17,710 nucleotides of DNA from Sva-07 sp964549065 (GCA_964549065.1 CAZJUC010000050.1:1-17710), one strand, 5' to 3'; counted from the first letter of the stretch, positions 7,587 through 15,087 are shown. A program made the numbers and translations. The notes: a model not told the origin generated them from the sequence alone.

Positions 7587-7621
7587 ATGTAACGATTGGT
7601 GTCTGACACCAATCGTTACAT
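7587..7621. repeat. 35-bp perfect palindrome, copy 3
   Basis: The arms are the same 17-mer as copy 2 (7587-7603 and 7605-7621), here with a central T (7604), meaning the opposite orientation. It lies exactly between the convergent nitroreductase (stop 7582-7584) and trpA. The last trpA codon (Met) and its TAA stop (7616-7618) are inside the right arm. It is well placed to be a bidirectional terminator. Confidence 0.95.
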
Positions 7622-8380
7622 GTCGATGGCGGCGCGGACCTCGGCGACGTACTCACCGACGGCATCGGGGCCGCCGTCCATCAGGCGCCGCACCATGCTG
7701 GCGCCCTGGATCACGCCGTCGGCGACACGGGTCGCCTGATACGCCTGTTCGGCGTTCGACACGCCGACACCGACCAACACCGGCTTGTCGGTGATCGCCT
7801 TGAGACGCGCGGCCAGCGCCGTGGCGGTGTCGGCGAGCGATTCGCGTTCGCCGGTCACACCGAGCAGGCCGACCGAGTAGACGAATCCACGCGCCCGCTC
7901 GGCGACACGCGGCAGGCGATCGTCGGGAGCCGTCGGGGCGGCGAGCAGGATCGTCTCGATGCCGGCCTCGTCAGCGGCCTCGCACCACGGCCCGGACTCC
8001 TCCAGCGGCAGGTCCGGCAGGATCGCCGCGCTGATCCCGGCACGCTGCAGCTGGGCCGCGAAGCGCGTCGGACCCGGATGGTTGACCAGGTTGTAGTAGG
8101 TCATCACGGCGAGCGGGATCTCGACGTCGAGCGATGGCACGTCGTCGAGGATCGCCGTCGGCGTGACACCGTGTTCCAGCGCGTACTGCGAAGCCTGTTG
8201 GATCACCGGACCGTCCATCACCGGATCGGAGAACGGGATGCCGATCTCGACGGCATCCGCGCCGTTGGCAGCGCACGCGCGGATTGCGTCCTGCCAGCCG
8301 GGATAGCCGCCGGTGATGTAGGGCACCAACAGCTTGCGACCCCGGTCGCGTTTCGCGCGGAACTCGCTCTCCAGGGTCAT
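7616..8380 (-). CDS. trpA: tryptophan synthase alpha subunit
   Basis: This 254-residue TIM-barrel subunit cleaves indole-3-glycerol phosphate to indole and glyceraldehyde 3-phosphate, passing indole to TrpB. Catalytic Glu45 and Asp56 (VEIGIPFSDPVMDGP) match E. coli Glu49 and Asp60. The phosphate-binding segment GVGVSNAEQA and the VADGVIQGASMV strand are present. Length is slightly below the usual 260-270. The ATG at 8380 shares one base with the trpB TGA (TGATG), implying translational coupling. The reading frame ends within palindrome copy 3, which supplies the final Met and the TAA. Confidence 0.97.
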   Translation of the reverse strand: MTLESEFRAKRDRGRKLLVPYITGGYPGWQDAIRACAANGADAVEIGIPFSDPVMDGPVIQQASQYALEHGVTPTAILDDVPSLDVEIPLAVMTYYNLVNHPGPTRFAAQLQRAGISAAILPDLPLEESGPWCEAADEAGIETILLAAPTAPDDRLPRVAERARGFVYSVGLLGVTGERESLADTATALAARLKAITDKPVLVGVGVSNAEQAYQATRVADGVIQGASMVRRLMDGGPDAVGEYVAEVRAAIDM

Positions 8381-9588
8381 CAGAGGCGGCCGTCGAGGAT
8401 GTCCATCATCTGCGCCACGTCCTTGTCGCCGCGCCCCGACAGGTTCATCAGCACCGTCTGGCCCTGCATCTTCGGCGCCTCACGGCTGATCCAGGCCACC
8501 GCATGAGCACACTCGAGCGCAGGAATGATCCCCTCCGCTCGCGAGAAGAGCTGGAAGCCGGCGATCACCTCCTCATCGGTGACCGACGGGTACTCGGCAC
8601 GGCCGATCGAGGCCAGGTACGAGTGCTCGGGGCCGACACCCGGGTAGTCGAGCCCCGCCGAGATCGACAGCGCTTCTTCGACCTGGCCGACCTCGTCCTG
8701 CATCAGGTTGCTGCGCATCCCGTGGACCACACCGGGAGTTCCCCGCCCGATCGCCGCGCCGCCGGCCGGCTCGACTCCGACGAGTCGGGTGTCGGGTTCG
8801 TCGACGAACCCGCTGAAGATCCCCATCGCATTCGAGCCCCCGCCGACGCAGGCGACGACGACGTCGGGCATCGCACCGGTCATCGTCTGGATCTGGTCGT
8901 GGGCCTCGTCGCCGATGATCGACTGGAACTGTCGCACCATGTAGGGGTACGGATGCGGTCCCACGACCGAGCCGAGACAGAAGTGGGTGTCGGTCACGTT
9001 CGCCACCCAGTGCCGCATTGCTTCGTTGACCGCGTCCTTGAGCGTGCGGCTGCCGCTCTCGACCGAGTGCACCTCGGCGCCGAGCAGCTTCATGCGGAAC
9101 ACGTTGAGCGCCTGGCGCTCGACGTCGACGGCACCCATGAAAACCGTGCACTCCAAACCCATCAGCGCAGCAGCGGTGGCACTCGCCACGCCGTGCTGAC
9201 CGGCGCCGGTGTCGGCGACGATGCGTTGCTTGCCCATCCGCTTCGCGAGCAGGGTCTGGCCGATCACGTTGTTGATCTTGTGCGAGCCCGTGTGGTTGAG
9301 GTCCTCGCGCTTGAGGATCAGCCGGATGCCGAGCTGCTCACCGAGATTGTGGCACTCGGTGAGGATCGACGGGCGTCCCGAGTACTCGACGTGCACGCGT
9401 GTCAGCTCGGCGCGGAACACCGGATCGTTCCATGCGTCGTGGAAGGCGGCCTCGAGTTCCTGACACGCCGGCACGAGCGTTTCCGGCACGAAACGGCCGC
9501 CGAAGTCGCCGAACCGACCGGTGACATCCGGTGGAGCCGACAGGCTGGAGGGCGGTACGGCACGGGTGTTGATGTCGGTGTCGGTCAT
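8380..9588 (-). CDS. trpB: tryptophan synthase beta subunit
   Basis: This 402-residue PLP enzyme condenses indole with L-serine to make tryptophan. Lys104 in HTGSHKINN is the Schiff-base lysine. CVGGGSNAMG is the PLP phosphate loop, and GRGDKD is the C-terminal motif. It is a TrpB1-type enzyme, with the COMM region and standard length. The residue equivalent to the catalytic Glu109 of Salmonella/E. coli TrpB is Asp126 (ADTGAGQHG instead of AETGAGQHG); codon GAC at 9213-9211. The start ATG (9588) overlaps the trpF TGA by four bases (ATGA), and the stop overlaps trpA, so trpF-trpB-trpA form one coupled operon. The further upstream in-frame GTG-type starts lie inside trpF and are rejected. Confidence 0.97.
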   Translation of the reverse strand: MTDTDINTRAVPPSSLSAPPDVTGRFGDFGGRFVPETLVPACQELEAAFHDAWNDPVFRAELTRVHVEYSGRPSILTECHNLGEQLGIRLILKREDLNHTGSHKINNVIGQTLLAKRMGKQRIVADTGAGQHGVASATAAALMGLECTVFMGAVDVERQALNVFRMKLLGAEVHSVESGSRTLKDAVNEAMRHWVANVTDTHFCLGSVVGPHPYPYMVRQFQSIIGDEAHDQIQTMTGAMPDVVVACVGGGSNAMGIFSGFVDEPDTRLVGVEPAGGAAIGRGTPGVVHGMRSNLMQDEVGQVEEALSISAGLDYPGVGPEHSYLASIGRAEYPSVTDEEVIAGFQLFSRAEGIIPALECAHAVAWISREAPKMQGQTVLMNLSGRGDKDVAQMMDILDGRL

Positions 9589-10238
9589 TCGAAGTCCCAG
9601 TCGTAGGGGAGGTCGTCGTCGCCGATGTACGGCGTCGACGCATGGGCACGGGCATTCTCGATGAAACGTTTGACGGCGAGGGCGTCCTTCTTGCCGGGCG
9701 ACTTCTCCACGCCCGTGGCGACGTCGACGCCCCACGGCTGCACCTCGGTGATCGCGGCACCGACATTCTCTGGCGTGAGCCCGCCGGCGAGGATCAGCTT
9801 GAGCGAGTCGGGGGCGTCGCCTGCCAGCGACCAGTCGAACACCTTGCCGGAGCCGGGCTCCGGTGAGTCGAGCATGACCATGTCGGTGCCGTACTGGTCC
9901 GCGCGTGGCAGGTTGGGGTCGTCGGCGCCGAACGCCTTGATCACCCAGCGGAAGTGTCCGGCGATCTCCTTGGTCTGCTCAGGTGTCTCACGACCGGACA
10001 GCTGTACCGCCTTCACGCCGGCGCGGTGGGCGGTGTCGACGACCAGCTTCGGATGCTCGTTGCGGAACACCCCGATGGTGAGGATCTCCGCGGGAAGTCG
10101 GCGGGTGATGTCGTACACGACCTGGGCGGCGACCTGCCGCGTGGACGGGGCGAAGATGAAGCCGACGGCGTCGGCGCCCATCGCCACGGACAGCAGCGCA
10201 TCGTCTTCGTTGGTGATCCCACAGATCTTGACGAACAT
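9585..10238 (-). CDS. trpF: phosphoribosylanthranilate isomerase
   Basis: This 217-residue TIM-barrel enzyme isomerises N-(5'-phosphoribosyl)anthranilate to CdRP, the step before TrpC. Catalytic Cys6 (KICGIT) and Asp124 (MLDSPEPGSG) are present, as are the phosphate-binding LAGGLTPENV and the GVDVATGVE strand. The ATG at 10238 is chosen because the diagnostic FVKICGITN begins there. The C-terminus has an unusual acidic tail (GDDDLPYDWDFE) beyond the barrel, and its last codons overlap the trpB start (ATGA). It is the first gene of the trpFBA operon and is divergent from ppk2. Confidence 0.95.
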   Translation of the reverse strand: MFVKICGITNEDDALLSVAMGADAVGFIFAPSTRQVAAQVVYDITRRLPAEILTIGVFRNEHPKLVVDTAHRAGVKAVQLSGRETPEQTKEIAGHFRWVIKAFGADDPNLPRADQYGTDMVMLDSPEPGSGKVFDWSLAGDAPDSLKLILAGGLTPENVGAAITEVQPWGVDVATGVEKSPGKKDALAVKRFIENARAHASTPYIGDDDLPYDWDFE

Positions 10239-10281
10239 CGTGCGCCACGGTACCGGGCACCGACCTGCAGCGAGAGATTCA

Positions 10282-10309
10282 TTGCAACCGGACGTCACGC
10301 GCCTATCGT
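10282..10309 (+). promoter_or_regulatory. possible ppk2 promoter
   Basis: TTGCAA (10282-10287) and TATCGT (10304-10309), with a 16-bp spacer, lie in the 81-bp divergent gap between trpF and ppk2. The -10 ends 10 bases before the ppk2 ATG, so the leader would be only a few bases and no Shine-Dalgarno is seen. This is motif match only. Confidence 0.35.
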
Positions 10310-10319
10310 CGTTACCCGC

Positions 10320-11081
10320 ATGGGACGACTCGACGAAATCGATCTGTCGGACAAGCTCGGGAGCGACGAGTACGAGAAGCGTTTGGCGGCAGCCCAAGAG
10401 CGTTTCGTCGAACTGCGTCTCACCCTCGGCGGCCAACTCGGAGACGCGAAGCTCGGCCCCGGGCTGCTGATCGTGATGGAGGGCGCGGACGCCGGCGGCA
10501 AGGGCGGGGCCACCCGCCGCGTCGTCGAACGGCTCGATCCTCGTCACTTCAGCGTGTACTCGTACGCGAAGCCCAGCGAGCGCGAGAAACGCCACCACTT
10601 CCTCTGGCGATTCTGGAGCAAGGTGCCGGGCCTCGGCGGCATGTGTGTCTTCGACCGCAGCTGGTACGGCCGTCTCCTGGTGGAACGGGTCGAGAAGTTC
10701 GCGACGATCGAACAGTGGACCCGGGCGTACAACGAGATCGTCGAGTTCGAACGCAGTCTGGTGCTCGAAGGCGTGATCCTCGTCAAGTTCTACCTGCACA
10801 TCAGTGCCGACGAACAGATGAAACGCTTCGAGAGCCGACGCGACGACCCGTTGCGCCGGTGGAAGCTCAACGACGAGGACTGGCGCAACCGCGACAAGTG
10901 GGACCAGTACATCGAAGCTGCCGAGGACATGTTCGAGCGCACCGACCATCAGTTGGCGCCGTGGGACATCGTTTCCGGCGAGAACAAGAAGTGGGCTCGC
11001 GTCACGATTCTCGAGACCCTCATCCAGCGCATCGAGGACGGCATCGCCCGCTGGGAGATGCTCAACACCCCCGCCAACTGA
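10320..11081 (+). CDS. ppk2: polyphosphate kinase 2 family protein
   Basis: This 253-residue PPK2-type P-loop kinase transfers phosphate between polyphosphate and nucleotides. The Walker A motif is EGADAGGKGG (54-63), Walker B is VFDRSWYGR (110-118), and the lid is ESRRDDPLRRWKL (171-183). KKWARV lies near the C-terminus. It is a single-domain protein of usual length. The class (NDP- or NMP-phosphorylating) cannot be fixed by eye. The VFDRSWYGRLLVERVE and NDEDWRNRDKW segments recall polyphosphate:AMP phosphotransferases. The ATG at 10320 is chosen; upstream frame extension runs antisense through trpF. It is transcribed against the trp genes, sitting between trpF and trpC, and converges on trpC with only 26 bp between stops. 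Confidence 0.93.
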   Translation: MGRLDEIDLSDKLGSDEYEKRLAAAQERFVELRLTLGGQLGDAKLGPGLLIVMEGADAGGKGGATRRVVERLDPRHFSVYSYAKPSEREKRHHFLWRFWSKVPGLGGMCVFDRSWYGRLLVERVEKFATIEQWTRAYNEIVEFERSLVLEGVILVKFYLHISADEQMKRFESRRDDPLRRWKLNDEDWRNRDKWDQYIEAAEDMFERTDHQLAPWDIVSGENKKWARVTILETLIQRIEDGIARWEMLNTPAN

Positions 11082-11107
11082 CCCGCGACCGTCACACGGC
11101 GCCGGGC

Positions 11108-11896
11108 CTACTGTGTCACTTCGCCGATCAGATCGTTGATCGCTGCGACCGGATCGCAGTGGGTGACGATCGTCTCGCCGACGAGTACGGCGTCGTAGCC
11201 GGCCTCGTGCAGCGACCGAGCGTCAGCCGAATTACGGACCCCGGATTCCGCGACCTTGACGGCATGCTCGGGGATCGTTCCCGCCATCCGCACCGCACGA
11301 TCGTGGTCGACCCCGAAGGTGACCAGGTCGCGCTGATTGACGCCGATCAAGGTCGCATCCGCTGCCAGCGCGTGCTCCAATTCGTGCTCGTCGTGGATCT
11401 CGACGAGCACGCCGAGACCGATGTCGATCGCCAATGCGTGGAACGCCGCGAGCTCCGCCGGTTCCAGTGCGGCCGCGATCAGGAGGACGCAGTCGGCGCC
11501 CATGATCCGGGTGTCGAGCACGTCGCGTTCGCTCACCGTGAAGTCCTTGCGGATGACCGGGAGCGAGCACGCTGCCCGTGCCACCCGCAAGTCGTCGACC
11601 GATCCCCCGAACGCCTCGACATCGGTGAGCACCGACATGCACGCCGCTCCCCCACGCTCGTACATCGCCGCCCAGCGCGCCGGATCGAGATCGACGTTGA
11701 GGTGGCCCTTCGACGGCGAGCGCCGTTTGATCTCGGCGATCACGCCGAGTCGATCACGCCCGACGAGCGCAGCACGGAACCCGCGCGTCGCCGGCATCGC
11801 CCTCGCCTCGTCGAGCAGTCGTTCGACCGGGCGGTCGTCGGCGGCAGCGACCTCGCGGTGACGCTCGAGGATCTTGTCGAGGTACGTCGCCGCCAT
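11108..11896 (-). CDS. trpC: indole-3-glycerol-phosphate synthase
   Basis: This 262-residue TIM-barrel enzyme converts CdRP to indole-3-glycerol phosphate, linking TrpF to TrpA. Catalytic residues are visible: Glu55 and Lys57 (AEIKRRSPSKG), Lys117 (VIRKDF), Glu166 (LVEIHDE), Asn187 (GVNQRDL) and Glu217 (VAESGV), corresponding to the Sulfolobus enzyme's Glu51, Lys53, Lys110, Glu159, Asn180 and Glu210. The ATG at 11896 is preceded by a good Shine-Dalgarno GAGGAA (plus-strand 11902-11907). It follows the ABM gene by 26 bp on the same strand, so it is probably co-transcribed with glyS/ABM. It is split from trpFBA by ppk2 on the other strand. Confidence 0.97.
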   Translation of the reverse strand: MAATYLDKILERHREVAAADDRPVERLLDEARAMPATRGFRAALVGRDRLGVIAEIKRRSPSKGHLNVDLDPARWAAMYERGGAACMSVLTDVEAFGGSVDDLRVARAACSLPVIRKDFTVSERDVLDTRIMGADCVLLIAAALEPAELAAFHALAIDIGLGVLVEIHDEHELEHALAADATLIGVNQRDLVTFGVDHDRAVRMAGTIPEHAVKVAESGVRNSADARSLHEAGYDAVLVGETIVTHCDPVAAINDLIGEVTQ

Positions 11897-11922
11897 CCGG
11901 GTTCCTCGGGATCGAGGTGTGC

Positions 11923-12228
11923 TCAGAGACCCTTGCCGCGGACCGGCGTGAGCATCGTGAGCTCGGGCCGTCCGGCGAGGATGCCGCCGAACGCGTTCAT
12001 GATCTGCTTCATCACGTCACTCGTGCTGTGCGCCTGCAGCGCGTCGCCGTCGGCGTACAGCTCGTACATGTAGGCCACGTTCGCGTCGTTGGGGTCTTCG
12101 AGGAGTTGGTACAGCAGGGTGCCCTCCTCGGATTCGACGTGATCCATCATCGGTGCGAGGCCTGCGTACAGGTCGTCACGCTTTCCGTCGATGCAGGTGA
12201 ACTTGGCGATCATGGCAACTTGACTCAT
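11923..12228 (-). CDS. ABM-domain protein (putative quinol/antibiotic biosynthesis monooxygenase)
   Basis: This is a 101-residue single-domain protein of the dimeric alpha/beta ABM fold. It opens with the strand VAMIAKFTCIDGKRDDL. A helix follows, then EEGTLLYQLLEDPND (34-48) and VAYMYELYADGDALQAHSTSD (51-71), the typical Tyr-Glu-x-Tyr...His pattern. Relatives include YgiN-like quinol monooxygenases and many uncharacterised members. The ATG at 12228 gives the full fold; Met6 (12213) is an alternative start. It sits between glyS and trpC in the same direction. A small hairpin CGACCG/CGGTCG (12235-12249) lies immediately upstream. A direct link to tryptophan synthesis is not evident. Confidence 0.85.
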   Translation of the reverse strand: MSQVAMIAKFTCIDGKRDDLYAGLAPMMDHVESEEGTLLYQLLEDPNDANVAYMYELYADGDALQAHSTSDVMKQIMNAFGGILAGRPELTMLTPVRGKGL

Positions 12229-12263
12229 GGGCGTCGACCGTAGCGGTCGCGACACCTGGGCGA

Positions 12264-12279
12264 TGGGGTCAGAACCCCA
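12264..12279. repeat. short inverted repeat over the glyS stop codon
   Basis: TGGGGT (12264-12269) pairs with ACCCCA (12274-12279) around CAGA. The glyS TGA (12271-12269 on the minus strand) lies inside. The GGGGTCAGA motif resembles the GTC-A/T-GAC centre of the larger palindromes in the window, so this may be a decayed or short member of that family. It could act as a weak terminator between glyS and the ABM gene. Confidence 0.5.
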
Positions 12280-13579
12280 ACCGGGCGCTGACCGTGGCGA
12301 GCAGCTCGTCGATCGGCACCCGTACCTGCTCGGTCGTGTCGCGGTCGCGCACCGTGACGGCGTGGTCGTCGAGCGAGTCGAAGTCGACGGTGACGGCCAA
12401 CGGCGTACCGATCTCGTCCTGACGTCGGTAGCGCTTGCCGATGTTCTGTGTCTCGTCGTAGTCGACCATGTACCGATCTGCGAGCAGCTTGCGCACGTCG
12501 TGGGCGAGCGGCGTGAGCGTGTCCTTCTTCGACAACGGCAACACCGCCAACTTGTACGGCGCGAGGCGAGGGTGCAGTCGCAGCACGGTGCGGGCCTCGC
12601 CGTTGACCTCGTCCTCGTCGTAGGCGGCGAGCAGGAACGCGGCCATCGTGCGCGTGGCACCGGCGGCCGGCTCGATCACGTGGGGCACGTAGCGTTCGTT
12701 GGTCTGGGGGTCGAAGTAGTCGAGGCGCTCGCCCGAGTGCTCGGCGTGCTGCTTCAGGTCGTAGTCGGACCGTTGAGCGATGCCCTCCAGCTCGTCGAAG
12801 CCCCACGGGAACTCGAACTCGACATCGGCGGTGCCGGTGGAATAGTGCGACAGCTCGTCGTCGTCGTGGGCACGCAGGCGCAGCATGTCCTTCGGGATCC
12901 CGTGTTCGACGTACCAGTCGAGGCGGGCGTTGCACCAGTACTCGTACCACTCACGGCTGGTTTCGGGCGGGACGAAGAACTCGAGCTCCATCTGTTCGAA
13001 TTCGCGGGTGCGGAAGATCCAGTTCTGCGGAGTGATCTCGTTGCGGAAACTCTTGCCGACCTGGGCGATTCCGAACGGCGGCTTCTTGCGCGACGTCTGC
13101 AAGACGTTCGCGAAGTTCGTGAACATGCCCTGCGCCGTCTCGGGGCGCAGGTACGCGTCGGCACCTGTGCCCTCGACGGGTCCGGCCTGGGTCTTGAACA
13201 TCAAGTTGAACTCGCGCGCCTCGGTGAAGCTGTGCTTCGCCCCGCAGTTCGGGCAGACGTCCGGGTCGTCGAGCTTGTCGAGACGGAACCGCTGCTTGCA
13301 CTCGGTGCAGTCGACGAGCGGATCGGAGAAGTTCGCGAGGTGGCCCGATGCCTGCCACACCTGTGGCGGGCTGAGGATGGCGGCGTCGATCAGCACAACG
13401 TCGTCGCGCTGCTGCACCATGGCGCGCAGCCACGCCTCCTTGACGTTGCGCAGCAGCAGCGAGCCGAGGGGTCCGTAGTCGTAGGTCGAGCGGAAGCCGC
13501 CGTAGATCTCCGCCGACTGGTAGACGAAGCCGCGGCGTTTGCAGAGGCTGACGATCTGTTCGAGGTCGGTGGCAGGCAT
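12269..13579 (-). CDS. glyS: glycyl-tRNA synthetase, homodimeric type
   Basis: This 436-residue class II synthetase charges tRNA-Gly. It is the single-chain alpha2 form found in Actinobacteria and eukaryotes, not the alpha2beta2 form. A zinc site is visible at Cys91, Cys94, Cys109 and Cys112. The glycine and ATP site segments are RPETAQGMFTNF (145-156) and motif 2, VGKSFRNEITPQNWIFRTREFEQME. Motif 3 is EPAAGATRTM. The C-terminal anticodon-binding domain begins near LAPYKLAVLPL. The start ATG at 13579 begins directly with the family N-terminus; an upstream minus-strand TAGCCT nine bases away could be a -10. Its stop codon is embedded in a small inverted repeat. glyS near recO/uppS is also seen in mycobacteria. 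Confidence 0.96.
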   Translation of the reverse strand: MPATDLEQIVSLCKRRGFVYQSAEIYGGFRSTYDYGPLGSLLLRNVKEAWLRAMVQQRDDVVLIDAAILSPPQVWQASGHLANFSDPLVDCTECKQRFRLDKLDDPDVCPNCGAKHSFTEAREFNLMFKTQAGPVEGTGADAYLRPETAQGMFTNFANVLQTSRKKPPFGIAQVGKSFRNEITPQNWIFRTREFEQMELEFFVPPETSREWYEYWCNARLDWYVEHGIPKDMLRLRAHDDDELSHYSTGTADVEFEFPWGFDELEGIAQRSDYDLKQHAEHSGERLDYFDPQTNERYVPHVIEPAAGATRTMAAFLLAAYDEDEVNGEARTVLRLHPRLAPYKLAVLPLSKKDTLTPLAHDVRKLLADRYMVDYDETQNIGKRYRRQDEIGTPLAVTVDFDSLDDHAVTVRDRDTTEQVRVPIDELLATVSARLGF

Positions 13580-13671
13580 AGATGGTGGAGGCTACCCACC
13601 CCCCATTTCCGTTTGCGTTGCATTTCCCGTGGCCCGTCCCGCCCGAATCACCACGCAGACGCGATGTTGGC

Positions 13672-14403
13672 TCAGTGGGTTTCGAACATGGCGACGGCCT
13701 TCAACCGGCGTTCGATGTGGAACTCGAGGGCACGGGTGGCGAGCGACGACACCTCGTGGGTCACCGGCGACTCATCGCGGGCCAGCGCCTGGACCAGCTG
13801 ACCCCCGAGGATCTCGCGGAGGATCTCGAGCGCGCCGGAGCCGATCGCCTGGCCGGAGCGACACGAGCGACACAGCACACCACCCTCGTTGAGATCGAAC
13901 GCCACGAACTGCGCGTCCGGTTCGGTGTCGCCGCACCGCACGCAGCGGTCGAGCTCGGGCCGCATGCCCTCGTTGGCGAGCAGCTTCCAGTAGAACGCGG
14001 CCACGTTGAGCGGGGACGGCGACGTCGCGATCGTGCGCAGCACACCGACCAGCATCCGATACAGCTGCGGGTTCGGCTCGCGTTCCAGCGACAGCTGATC
14101 GACGGCTTCAATCGCGGCCAACCCCTGTGACGCTCGGTCGAGCGACGAGAGCATCGGCGACAACGGCTCGACGGCCTCGGCCTGGCTCACGATGTCGAGT
14201 TCACGGCCGCGGTACAACAGCAGTCGCACATGGCTCATCGGCTCGAGGCGGGCACCGAACTTCGACTTGGTCTTGCGCACGCCCTTGGCAACGGCCCGCA
14301 CCTTTCCGTTCTCGGCCGTGTGGAACACGACGATCCGGTCGGACTCGCGCAGCTTGTAGGTGCGCAGCACCACCCCGGTGTCGCGGTAGAGCTCGCTCAC
14401 CAT
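13672..14403 (-). CDS. recO: DNA repair protein RecO
   Basis: This 243-residue recombination mediator helps load RecA at ssDNA gaps in the RecFOR pathway. The N-terminal OB fold is typical (LYRDTGVVLRTYKLRESDRIVVFHTAENGKVRAVAKGVRKTKSKFGARLEP, recognised by its first 55 residues). A helical domain follows, and then a zinc-binding set Cys154, Cys157, Cys178 and Cys181 (CVRCG...VLCRSC). The ATG at 14403 fits the family start. It is 30 bp downstream of the degenerate cis-prenyltransferase gene on the same strand, suggesting co-transcription. This preserves a recO/uppS-family adjacency known from mycobacteria. Confidence 0.95.
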   Translation of the reverse strand: MVSELYRDTGVVLRTYKLRESDRIVVFHTAENGKVRAVAKGVRKTKSKFGARLEPMSHVRLLLYRGRELDIVSQAEAVEPLSPMLSSLDRASQGLAAIEAVDQLSLEREPNPQLYRMLVGVLRTIATSPSPLNVAAFYWKLLANEGMRPELDRCVRCGDTEPDAQFVAFDLNEGGVLCRSCRSGQAIGSGALEILREILGGQLVQALARDESPVTHEVSSLATRALEFHIERRLKAVAMFETH

Positions 14404-14433
14404 GGAGTCGCCGCGAGCCGGATCGACGCGAGC

Positions 14434-15045
14434 TCAGCCATCGTCATCGAGGCCACCGAAGCGGCGCTGACGGTGAGCGAAGTCGGCAATGGCCTCGAGC
14501 AGGTTGTCGGGAGACAACTCGTGCCAGGCCATCGGGTGGAAGACCAGTTCGCCGTATGCCAGCTCCCACACCAACGACGGCGGAAGGCGGGTCGATTCTC
14601 CGAGCACGACGATCAGGTCGGGTTCACAATCCGCCGGCGCATACAGCGCCTCTGCCACCGTGGCTTCGTTGACGGGCTCGTCGGGGTGCAGACGCTGCAT
14701 CGCCTCGGCGAACCGCTGCCGGCCGTCACCGCACGGATCGACGATGACGTGGCACGAACCGACCTCTCGCTGCCACCACTGGAGATCGATCGGATCGACA
14801 CCCGGTTCGTAGGCGCGCAACGTGAGAAACGATGCCCCGGCCTGGTCGGCGATGGCTCCGAGGCGCTCGACTCGGTCATCCCACCGGTCGTCGCCCAGCT
14901 GGTCCCAGTCGCGAAGCGTGCCGCCGACGACCATGATGTGACGCAGCAGCTGGCGGGTGGGGTCTCCCGCCCTGGCGGTACCGGTCGAGACCGAAGCGCC
15001 GACCTTCGACGAACCGGGTCTCGTGCTCGTGAACGATGCTGCCAC
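14434..15045 (-). CDS. degenerate cis-prenyltransferase homologue, NgBR/Nus1-like (putative accessory subunit)
   Basis: This protein has about 203 residues. Its C-terminal half clearly aligns with undecaprenyl diphosphate synthase: PDLIVVLGESTRLPP (142-156), SLVWELAYGELVF (157-169), NLLEAIADFAHRQRRFGG (181-198). The N-terminal strand HIMVVGGTLRDW (36-47) replaces HVACIMDGNGRW of UppS, so the catalytic Asp is Gly41 and the Asn is Thr43. The FSxENWxRP motif and the RTSGE Arg are also lost. It keeps Glu166 (AYGE, E. coli UppS Glu213 position) and the C-terminal RxG (Arg195-Gly197). It therefore looks non-catalytic but structurally preserved, like NgBR/Nus1. The start is uncertain: GTG at 15045 is annotated, with GTG at 15072 or 15126 and ATG at 14934 as alternatives. 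It is divergent from uppS and upstream of recO. The homology is seen in the sequence; the partner role is inferred. Confidence 0.75.
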   Translation of the reverse strand: MAASFTSTRPGSSKVGASVSTGTARAGDPTRQLLRHIMVVGGTLRDWDQLGDDRWDDRVERLGAIADQAGASFLTLRAYEPGVDPIDLQWWQREVGSCHVIVDPCGDGRQRFAEAMQRLHPDEPVNEATVAEALYAPADCEPDLIVVLGESTRLPPSLVWELAYGELVFHPMAWHELSPDNLLEAIADFAHRQRRFGGLDDDG

Positions 15046-15087
15046 CTCTCCATTGTTCCACGCCGCGGCCACTCGATGCTGGCTGGC

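Noticed and set aside
3772..7621. CRISPR or phage attachment site interpretation of the repeated palindromes
   Set aside because: The copies are spaced kilobases apart by ordinary genes, have no regular spacers, and no integrase or cas gene is present.
6007..7665. 552-codon minus-strand open frame across aconitase and nitroreductase
   Set aside because: It is a shadow of two confident genes; its frame runs through two palindrome copies without any motif.
11082..11107. Terminator between convergent ppk2 and trpC
   Set aside because: The 26-bp gap contains only the short self-complementary CGGCGCCG and no convincing stem-loop.
13580..13671. Regulatory RNA or T-box upstream of glyS
   Set aside because: The 92-bp gap holds no T-box-like conserved sequence or strong structure; only a weak GGTGG/CCACC inverted repeat and a possible -10 are seen.
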